Source of the DNA: DUOJ01 sp041676265
Lineage (GTDB): Bacteria; Spirochaetota; Spirochaetia; Sphaerochaetales; Sphaerochaetaceae
DNA length: 12,664 bases
Assembly: GCA_041676265.1 (NCBI GenBank)
Contig: JBAYSE010000040.1
Location: forward strand, 1 to 12,664
Reading direction: 5' to 3'
The position numbers and the translations under genes were made by a program. Below, in pieces: positions 1-5,433 of this stretch (its first letter is position 1; every line of letters starts with the position of its first letter). The notes below the pieces were generated by a model that worked only from the letters and a program-made list of their open reading frames with translations, was not told the DNA's origin and did no database searches.

Positions 1-74
1 GCCAATTAGGGCGAAAGATGGACCCGTTTAATCCCAGTTCAATCATTGCTTTAGCCCAGAAAGCATTTGGCTAA
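1..74 (+). CDS. 3' end of an upstream gene (partial, unidentified)
   Basis: The frame beginning at base 3 is open to a TAA at 72-74 and encodes a short tail reading QLGRKMDPFNPSSIIALAQ then KAFG. The next gene's ribosome binding site begins immediately after the stop, and its ATG is 11 bases downstream, so this is very likely the preceding member of the same operon. I do not recognise the family from 23 residues. The neighbouring SrlD-like dehydrogenase, SorE-like dehydrogenase and rhamnulokinase would be consistent with a class II aldolase or a sugar isomerase here, but that is context only. Confidence 0.5.
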   Translation, partial: QLGRKMDPFNPSSIIALAQKAFG

Positions 75-75
75 T

Positions 76-82
76 AGGAGGG
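76..82 (+). promoter_or_regulatory. Strong ribosome binding site that fixes the long start of the SDR gene
   Basis: AGGAGGG lies 3 bases before the ATG at 86, just after the upstream stop codon. The alternative ATG at 407, where the canonical SDR fold begins, is preceded by GCGGCAATATC with no purine-rich site. The sequence therefore supports translation of the full 380-residue protein including its N-terminal extension. Confidence 0.75.
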
Positions 83-85
83 AGT

Positions 86-1228
86 ATGAAACCCAAAAAA
101 GAGCTAATAGCCCCGATTATTAGGGGAATGACCAGTGATGGAGAGACCCCTTTGATTGTCACCTGCCACGAAGACTCGGTGGCAGAGCTGACTTTAGTTA
201 ACAAAGAGGTTACCCACGAGACTGTCAAGGAGTGGCAAGGGGCCCTAAGCCTCTTTATAGAGGAGCATAAACGGTATCCGCGAAGTATAAAAATTGCCGG
301 TGAGGCGTGGAGCATGGCCTTAGGAGCCACTTTAGAAGAAGCCCGTGAAAAGCGCGGTGTCTCTAAAGACCCCACAGTAGAGCGCAAAGTTACCCGCGGC
401 AATATCATGGAGGGCAAAGTTGCCCTGGTAACCGGTGGAGCCCAAGGCTTTGGCGAGGGTATTGTACGAGGCCTTATAGCTGAGGGTGGTTTTGTTTATA
501 TCGCCGATATGAACTTAACAGGGGCCCAAGGGCTAGCTAGGGAGCTTAACAGCCAATACAAGAGGGAGGTGGCCATCCCCCTCTACGTCAATGTTACCGT
601 TGAGGATTCGGTTGAAGAGATGCTCAATGAGGTCGCCCTCACCACCGGTAGCCTCGATATATTTATTAGTAATGCGGGGGTACTACGGGCGGGGAGTGTC
701 AAAGAGCTTACCCTAAAAGATTTCCAGTTTGTCACCGATGTTGACTACACCGGTTTCTTTATCTGTTCCAAATTTGCCTCCCGGCAACTGGCTTATCAGA
801 ATATGGGGAGTAATGGGACGCTTTTGAGTGACATCATTGTAATCAGTAGTAAAAGTGGCTTGGAAGGGTCCAATAAGAACAGTGCCTATGCGGGGGCAAA
901 ATTTGGGGTCATTGGACTCGCCCAAAGTTTTGCTTTGGAGTTGGTCAGTGACAATATTAAGGTCAATGCTATCTGTCCGGGTAATTTCCTTGATGGGCCT
1001 CTCTGGTCAGACCCTGAAAAGGGGCTTTTTGTCCAGTACTTGGAGGCCGGCAAGGTGCCGTCAGCGAAGACATTGCACGATGTGCGCCGGTTTTACGAGG
1101 CAAAGGTACCCCTCAACAGGGGGTGTGCGACCCAAGATGTGGTGCGCGCTATTTGCTATGTGGTAGAACAAAAATATGAAACAGGTCAGGCCGTGCCGGT
1201 AACGGGCGGTCAGGTAATGCTAAATTAA
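86..1228 (+). CDS. SrlD-like short-chain dehydrogenase with N-terminal extension
   Basis: 380 residues; an NAD(P)-dependent sugar or sugar-phosphate oxidoreductase, presumably cytoplasmic. The SDR domain begins near residue 108. It shows the dinucleotide motif TGGAQGFG (116-123), an acidic residue D141 after the second strand (favouring NAD), SNAG (195-198), likely catalytic S255, and Y268/K272 in YAGAK. The C-terminus (KVPLNRGC..QDV...TGQ..PVTGGQVM) closely resembles sorbitol-6-phosphate dehydrogenase SrlD, as remembered. Classic SDRs have about 260 residues; here about 107 precede the domain. Part of this extension (residues 44-90, including YPRSIKIAGEAWSMALGAT) loosely recalls the C-terminal lobe of long class II aldolases, suggesting a fused or relocated segment. 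It lies in a tight operon 14 bases before the zinc-family dehydrogenase. The alternative is a lactaldehyde-oxidising enzyme of the RhaW type. SDR assignment is sure; substrate is not. Confidence 0.85.
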   Translation: MKPKKELIAPIIRGMTSDGETPLIVTCHEDSVAELTLVNKEVTHETVKEWQGALSLFIEEHKRYPRSIKIAGEAWSMALGATLEEAREKRGVSKDPTVERKVTRGNIMEGKVALVTGGAQGFGEGIVRGLIAEGGFVYIADMNLTGAQGLARELNSQYKREVAIPLYVNVTVEDSVEEMLNEVALTTGSLDIFISNAGVLRAGSVKELTLKDFQFVTDVDYTGFFICSKFASRQLAYQNMGSNGTLLSDIIVISSKSGLEGSNKNSAYAGAKFGVIGLAQSFALELVSDNIKVNAICPGNFLDGPLWSDPEKGLFVQYLEAGKVPSAKTLHDVRRFYEAKVPLNRGCATQDVVRAICYVVEQKYETGQAVPVTGGQVMLN

Positions 1229-1242
1229 GCAGGAGGAATGCT

Positions 1243-2511
1243 ATGAAAACAAGAGCTGTTCGATTGTATGGGAAAAATGATTTACGGATTGAAGAGTTTG
1301 AACTTCCCGCCATCAAAGATGACGAAATTTTAGCCTGTGTCGTCACCAATAGTGTCTGTATGAGTGATCATAAAGCCGCTGCTCAGGGACCGGATCACAA
1401 ACGGATCCCTAAAGATATCGACAAAAATCCTATTATGTTGGGTCACGAGTTGTGTGGAGAGATTAAAGAAGTTGGCGCTAAATGGGCCGACAAATTTAAA
1501 CCCGGCCAAAGATTTACCATCCAGCCGGCTTTGAACTACAAAGGATCTCTGGAAGCTCCCGGCTACTCTTACATGTACACCGGCGGAGACGCCACCTACA
1601 TGATTCTTCCCAACGAAGTGATGGAGATGGACTGTCTGTTAACATATGAGGGCGAGGCCTATTTCATGGGCTCACTGGCTGAGCCGGTCTCTTGTATTGT
1701 CGGCACCTACCACGCCATGTACCACACCACCGGAGGCTCTTATGTCCACGACATGGGAATCGTCGAAGGGGGTAATGTTGCTATTTTAGCCGGCGTAGGA
1801 CCGATGGGGTTAAGTGCGATTGATTACGGTATTCATCGGGAGAGAAAGCCCTCCTTAATGGTTGTCACCGATATAGATGCCGAACGCTTAGCCCGAGCTG
1901 CTGAGCTCTATACTGTTGAGGATGCGGCCCAAAACGGCGTTAAGCTGATCTATTTGAACACTCGCGAATGTGAAGATCCCGTAGCGAAATTGATGGAACT
2001 CTCCGGTGGGAAAGGCTACAACGATGTCTTCGTCATGGCCCCTGTGAGACCGGTCGTTGAGCAAGGTGACGCTATTTTAGCTAAAGATGGTTGTTTAAAC
2101 TTCTTTGCCGGCCCCGAAAGGACCGATTTTAAAGCTGAGCTGAACTTCTACAACGTTCACTATGCCTCAACCCATATTGTGGGGACCAGCGGTGGTAATA
2201 CCGACGATTTAAGGGAGTCTTTGGAAATGATGGAGAAGGGATTGATTAACCCCTCCGGTATGATAACCCACATTGGAGGGCTCAACGCAGTTCCCGAAAC
2301 GGTTATTAACCTGCCCTCAATTCCCGGTGGTAAGAAGTTAATCTACACCCACTATGAAATCCCCTTGACAGCCATCGCAGATTTTGCTGAAGTGGGAAAA
2401 AAGGATCCATTCTTCGCTGCCTTAGCAGAAATTGTGGAGAGACACAACGGGCTTTGGAACCTTGAAGCAGAGAAATATTTGCTAGAAAATGGTGCGAAAC
2501 ATAACGATTAA
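1243..2511 (+). CDS. Zinc-family (MDR) alcohol dehydrogenase, L-sorbose-1-phosphate reductase (SorE)-like
   Basis: 422 residues, medium-chain dehydrogenase/reductase, cytoplasmic. Probable catalytic zinc ligands are C39 (SVCMSDHK), H68/E69 in the GHELCGE motif and E147 (SLAEPVSC). The Rossmann motif is AGVGPMG (183-189) and D210 at the end of the following strand suggests NAD. The four-cysteine structural-zinc lobe usual near residues 90-120 is absent. The overall shape, including the long insert around 95-145 and the extended C-terminus, resembles SorE-type reductases rather than classical alcohol dehydrogenases. The start is set by AGGAGG at 1231. It sits between the SrlD-like gene and rhaB, with 15 bases to the latter. 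Likely role: reversible oxidation/reduction of a sugar phosphate or of an aldehyde from aldol cleavage. Family call is firm; substrate is inferred. Confidence 0.82.
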   Translation: MKTRAVRLYGKNDLRIEEFELPAIKDDEILACVVTNSVCMSDHKAAAQGPDHKRIPKDIDKNPIMLGHELCGEIKEVGAKWADKFKPGQRFTIQPALNYKGSLEAPGYSYMYTGGDATYMILPNEVMEMDCLLTYEGEAYFMGSLAEPVSCIVGTYHAMYHTTGGSYVHDMGIVEGGNVAILAGVGPMGLSAIDYGIHRERKPSLMVVTDIDAERLARAAELYTVEDAAQNGVKLIYLNTRECEDPVAKLMELSGGKGYNDVFVMAPVRPVVEQGDAILAKDGCLNFFAGPERTDFKAELNFYNVHYASTHIVGTSGGNTDDLRESLEMMEKGLINPSGMITHIGGLNAVPETVINLPSIPGGKKLIYTHYEIPLTAIADFAEVGKKDPFFAALAEIVERHNGLWNLEAEKYLLENGAKHND

Positions 2512-2526
2512 CTGGGGAGGGGAAGC

Positions 2527-3954
2527 ATGGCTAAGCATATTGCAGTCGACCTAGGAGCCTCTAACGGGCGGGTAATAGTGGGAGATTTGTCGGGTTTTGA
2601 GGTGACCAATCGCTTCGTAACACGCAGTGACTTTTTACTGAAAGAATCCCACTGGGATATTATCTATATCTTCAGTGAGATTAAGAAGGGCATAAAAGAG
2701 GCTTTTCAAAAGTATGGCGATGAAGTCGTCTCCATCGGAGTAGATTCTTGGGGTGTCGACTACGGCCTCCTTGATGAAACCGGTTCTTTGGTTGCCCTGC
2801 CTTACCACTATCGCGACCTACGCACCGAAGGCCTTGTTGAAGAGGTCACCCAGAAGCTCGGAAAAGAGGCAATTTTTGAACGAACCGGGCTTGCCTTCCA
2901 CCCCTTTAATACTATTTACCAGTTATATGCAATGCAAAAACAGCGCCCGGCCACCTTCAGTGTGGCCCGGCACTACCTCTCCCTTCCCGATCTAATTAGC
3001 TATTGGCTCACGGGGGTCATGGTTAATGAGGTAACCCACGCTTCAACTACCCAGCTTTACAATCCGGTTACCAAAGATTGGGATTGGCAGAGTATTGATG
3101 CCCTTAAGTTCCCCCGTGCTCTATTTGGATCTCTTGTGAGCAGTGGCACAGTTATAGGGCCATTAGAGGCACGCTTAGAGAAAGAACTTAAAGCTCCCCA
3201 AGGGGTAGTGGTGGTTGCGGGGGGAAGTCACGACACAGCCTCGGCGGTGGCCGCTGTCCCCTCAAAAACCGGCCAAGACTTCCTCTACATCTCCAGTGGG
3301 ACTTGGAGTCTATTAGGGGTAGAGTCCCCTGTGCCTATAATTAGTCAAGCGGCTTTGGAGAGCGGCTTTACCAATGAGGTGGCGGTAAACGGGAATATCC
3401 GCTTCTTAAAGAACATTATGGGGATGTGGATTCAACAAGAGTGTGTCAACTACTGGAAGAGTTTAGGTGAAGAGATCAACTGGGCTGACTTAGACCGTGA
3501 AACCCTCGCTGAGGCAAACTATTCCGGATATATTGACCCCAACGATTACCGCTACCTCAACCAGAGTGTCCCCGAAGACCTAATGATAGACCGCGTAGCG
3601 GCTAACTGTGCAGAGCTCGGTTTTGAGCGACCGCACAGTAAGGGTGAGTACATGGTGGCAATCTACCGTGGACTAGCCAAGGCTTATGCACAAGCCATTG
3701 AACACCTGAGCGCCACTACGGGGAAAAAATATACTTCTCTCCATATCATCGGGGGAGGCTGTAAGAACGAAATCCTTGACCAATGGAGTGCTGATGAGAC
3801 GGGTTTGACAGTCTATGCCGGACCGGTAGAGGCCACGGCTTTAGGCAACATGCTCGTTCAGGCAGTGGCAACCGGCCAAATCGCCTCTCTGCAAGAAGGG
3901 CGAGAGCAGATTATTGTCAGTCAAAAGGTTAAAGAGTTTATCCCCGTTAAATAG
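2527..3954 (+). CDS. rhaB: Rhamnulokinase (FGGY-family carbohydrate kinase)
   Basis: 475 residues, close to E. coli RhaB (489). It phosphorylates L-rhamnulose, or a closely related ketose, at C1 using ATP, after isomerisation and before aldol cleavage. Motifs match RhaB almost word for word as remembered: DLGASNGRV (8-16), GVDSWGVDYGLLD (71-83), LPYHYRD (91-97), FNTIYQL (127-133), GGSHDTASAV (232-241) with probable catalytic base D236, YISSGTWSL (254-262), KNIMGMW (295-301), HIIGGGC (406-412) and AGPVEATALGN (431-441). The ribosome binding site is GGGGAGGGG at 2514. It is the last gene of the operon; its stop lies 5 bases before a convergent tRNA gene and no ordinary terminator is seen. RhaB-type kinases can act on other deoxy- or keto-sugars, so the exact substrate depends on the enzymes encoded upstream of the window. 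Confidence 0.9.
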   Translation: MAKHIAVDLGASNGRVIVGDLSGFEVTNRFVTRSDFLLKESHWDIIYIFSEIKKGIKEAFQKYGDEVVSIGVDSWGVDYGLLDETGSLVALPYHYRDLRTEGLVEEVTQKLGKEAIFERTGLAFHPFNTIYQLYAMQKQRPATFSVARHYLSLPDLISYWLTGVMVNEVTHASTTQLYNPVTKDWDWQSIDALKFPRALFGSLVSSGTVIGPLEARLEKELKAPQGVVVVAGGSHDTASAVAAVPSKTGQDFLYISSGTWSLLGVESPVPIISQAALESGFTNEVAVNGNIRFLKNIMGMWIQQECVNYWKSLGEEINWADLDRETLAEANYSGYIDPNDYRYLNQSVPEDLMIDRVAANCAELGFERPHSKGEYMVAIYRGLAKAYAQAIEHLSATTGKKYTSLHIIGGGCKNEILDQWSADETGLTVYAGPVEATALGNMLVQAVATGQIASLQEGREQIIVSQKVKEFIPVK

Positions 3955-3959
3955 TTTAA

Positions 3960-4032
3960 TCGGGTAGAGAGGATTTGAACCTCCGACCCCTTGGTCCCGA
4001 ACCAAGTGCGCTAGCCCCTGCGCTACTACCCG
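3960..4032 (-). tRNA. tRNA-Pro, anticodon CGG
   Basis: The minus strand folds into a complete 73-base cloverleaf. The acceptor stem is CGGGTAG/CTACCCG with discriminator A. The D stem is GCGC/GCGC and the anticodon stem CTTGG/CCAAG has loop TTCGGGA. The T stem is GGAGG/CCTCT (one G-U) with loop TTCAAAT. The anticodon occupies 3997-3999 on the plus strand (ccg), giving CGG, which reads CCG proline codons. No CCA is encoded at the 3' end. The gene faces rhaB, ending 5 bases from its stop, and has its own strong promoter on the right. Confidence 0.96.
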
Positions 4033-4054
4033 TATGTATGTTGTAACGGTGGCA

Positions 4055-4083
4055 ACTATAGCGAGTGTCCCAATTATTGTCAA
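4055..4083 (-). promoter_or_regulatory. Sigma-70 type promoter of tRNA-Pro
   Basis: On the minus strand a perfect -35 box TTGACA (4078-4083) and a -10 box TATAGT (4055-4060, 5 of 6 to consensus) are separated by exactly 17 bases. Transcription would start near 4048 and give a leader of about 16 bases before the mature 5' end at 4032. Near-consensus strength suits a stable-RNA gene. Confidence 0.85.
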
Positions 4084-4166
4084 TTCACCCCCTCTCTGTA
4101 ATGGGATTAACTCGCTTTTGTAATAAAAAATCACTACGTTAACAATTACACTACATAAATAAAACA

Positions 4167-4188
4167 TTTACAGTAACGAAAATGTAAA
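4167..4188. promoter_or_regulatory. 22-bp imperfect palindrome, probable operator for mglBAC
   Basis: TTTACA and TGTAAA are exact inverted repeats separated by 10 bases (GTAACGAAAA). The dyad axis falls on a central CG step and one further inner pair is complementary. This size, the symmetry and the central CG are typical of operators bound by LacI/GalR-family sugar repressors. The palindrome covers the putative -35 box and most of the spacer of the promoter reading into mglB, so binding would block RNA polymerase. No regulator gene lies in the window. Confidence 0.6.
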
Positions 4189-4195
4189 GTAAGAT
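4167..4195 (+). promoter_or_regulatory. Putative sigma-70 promoter of the mglBAC operon
   Basis: A -35 box TTTACA (5 of 6 to consensus, 4167-4172) and a -10 box TAAGAT (4 of 6, 4190-4195) are separated by 17 bases. The expected start is near 4202, leaving an untranslated leader of about 88 bases. It lies back to back with the tRNA promoter, about 84 bases between the two -35 boxes, and overlaps the palindrome. Confidence 0.6.
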
Positions 4196-4289
4196 AGTTG
4201 ATAGGGATTTGTTTGGCCTTTGCAAAAAAAAACCTAAAGGTTGGACTTTTCCTCAAGTAATCACCAAATTTTCTATTAGGAGGTAGAAT
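4196..4289 (+). other. mglB 5' untranslated leader
   Basis: AT-rich leader holding a run of nine A (4224-4232). There are two mutually exclusive weak pairings for the AAAGG at 4236-4240: with CCTTT at 4217-4221, or in the small hairpin AACCT/AGGTT at 4231-4242. It ends with a good ribosome binding site AGGAGG (4278-4283) 6 bases before the ATG. I see no known riboswitch, and the hairpins are too weak to call an attenuator. Confidence 0.4.
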
Positions 4290-5339
4290 ATGAAAAAGGT
4301 GGGATTAATCCTTTGTATCCTAGCTGTTGCTGTTGGCTTGTTTGCCGGCGGAGCGAAAGAAAAGAAAGCTACTGATGCGTTGGATATTCACGTTTTGGTG
4401 TGGAAGTTTGACGATACTTACGGTTCAACTGTGCGCTTTGCCATGGACAAATGGGCAGGTATCTACTCGAAAGAGCTAGGAAGAGAGATCAAACTTACCA
4501 TGCACGATGCCGCTGACGATATGGCGAAACAGATAGAGCAAGCCACCATTATTTCGGGACAAAATCCCGATTTCGTCATTATTAACTTAGCGGAGGTTGC
4601 CAACGGGCAGGTCTTGGTCGATATGTTTGAAGCTGCCGGAATTCCCTACTTGTTCTACAACAAACAGCCCGCAGCCGAGACAACCCAGTCGGTTCTAGTC
4701 GATACCGGTACAATCTTTATCGGAACCTTGGCACGCCAGGCGGGTGACATGCAGGGCGAAATCCTGTATGACCTTTACCAGAAAAATAAGTCAATTGACC
4801 GCAACGGCGACGGCGTCTTACAGTACGTTATGTTGATGGGCGAGCCCAACAACGACGAAGCTATTGCCCGTTCCAGGTACTCTGTTGAGACTGCCAGAGA
4901 ATTAGGACTCAAATTAGAGCCGGTAGCCGACACCTTAGTCTGTAACTGGGACCAGGCTCAGGCCCAGGATGCGATTACCGCCACATTTGCCAGCGTTGGC
5001 AGTAAGATTGAAGTTATCTTCGCAAACAATGACATGATGGGTCTCGGTGCAGTTGCTGCATTGAACGCCAACGGTTACAACACCGGCAGGCCCGGCGATC
5101 CTGAAATCGTTGTTATCGGGGTAGACGCCATTGACGCTGCTCTTGAGTCAATCAAGAATGGTGGAATGACCGCCACTGTACAGCAGGACGGAGATGCTAT
5201 GGGGAAAGCTAATATCCGCATCGCTTACAATGGTGCCTTAGGTAAAGAATGGCTCGATGGAACCGATTACGTTTACACAACAGAAGATGATTTCTTTTGT
5301 ATTCGTATCCCGTATGCCAAAATTACTGAGGTCGATTAA
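4290..5339 (+). CDS. mglB: Galactose/glucose-type ABC transporter periplasmic binding protein, MglB-like
   Basis: 349 residues, slightly longer than E. coli MglB. A signal peptide (KK, hydrophobic 5-18, LFA then GGAKEKK near 20) predicts export by signal peptidase I; there is no lipobox cysteine, although C9 lies in the hydrophobic core. Conserved MglB features, from a remembered alignment, are WKFDD (38-42) for the sugar-facing aspartate, INL (98-100), the calcium-loop sequence DRNGDG (170-175), GEP (184-186), CNWDQAQAQD (218-227) with stacking W220, FANND (244-248) and GVDAI (277-281). Three positions that contact sugar in MglB appear changed: His152 to N188, Asp154 to E190 and Asn256 to Q299. 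The ligand may therefore not be galactose or glucose. It is the first gene of mglBAC, as usual, and is followed by an intercistronic hairpin. Confidence 0.88.
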   Translation: MKKVGLILCILAVAVGLFAGGAKEKKATDALDIHVLVWKFDDTYGSTVRFAMDKWAGIYSKELGREIKLTMHDAADDMAKQIEQATIISGQNPDFVIINLAEVANGQVLVDMFEAAGIPYLFYNKQPAAETTQSVLVDTGTIFIGTLARQAGDMQGEILYDLYQKNKSIDRNGDGVLQYVMLMGEPNNDEAIARSRYSVETARELGLKLEPVADTLVCNWDQAQAQDAITATFASVGSKIEVIFANNDMMGLGAVAALNANGYNTGRPGDPEIVVIGVDAIDAALESIKNGGMTATVQQDGDAMGKANIRIAYNGALGKEWLDGTDYVYTTEDDFFCIRIPYAKITEVD

Positions 5340-5374
5340 GTAGTTAATAACTAACTATTGAGACTATTAAAGCT

Positions 5375-5402
5375 TGGGGGGGGTACGAAAGTGCCTCCTC
5401 CA
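5375..5402 (+). promoter_or_regulatory. GAAA-capped 12-bp intercistronic hairpin between mglB and mglA
   Basis: The arms TGGGGGGGGTAC (5375-5386) and GTGCCTCCTCCA (5391-5402) pair along 12 positions (nine Watson-Crick, three G-U) around a GAAA tetraloop. The downstream bases are tgtcaaaaaatag, with no T run, so it is not a classical terminator. In binding-protein transporter operons such a structure often protects the upstream message from 3' exonucleases, or lets only part of the transcripts continue, giving more binding protein than ATPase. That role is inferred here. It starts 35 bases after the mglB stop and ends 31 bases before the mglA ATG. Confidence 0.75.
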
Positions 5403-5433
5403 TGTCAAAAAATAGAATGGACAGTAGGAAACT

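Noticed and set aside
43..417. Minus-strand open frame opposite the start of the SDR gene
   Set aside because: Covers the SDR coding strand and its ribosome binding site, has no recognisable protein features, and is best explained as an antisense shadow.
3960..4032. Possible integration site (attachment site) at the tRNA-Pro gene
   Set aside because: No integrase, no repeat of the tRNA 3' end elsewhere in the window, and flanking genes are ordinary metabolism genes.
3841..4167. Minus-strand open frame of 108 codons across the rhaB end, tRNA and intergenic region
   Set aside because: It runs straight through the tRNA-Pro gene and its promoter, so coding is implausible.
5341..5353. 13-base palindrome TAGTTA-A-TAACTA just after the mglB stop
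   Set aside because: AT-only-like short symmetry without promoter or terminator context; the larger GAAA hairpin downstream is the convincing structure.
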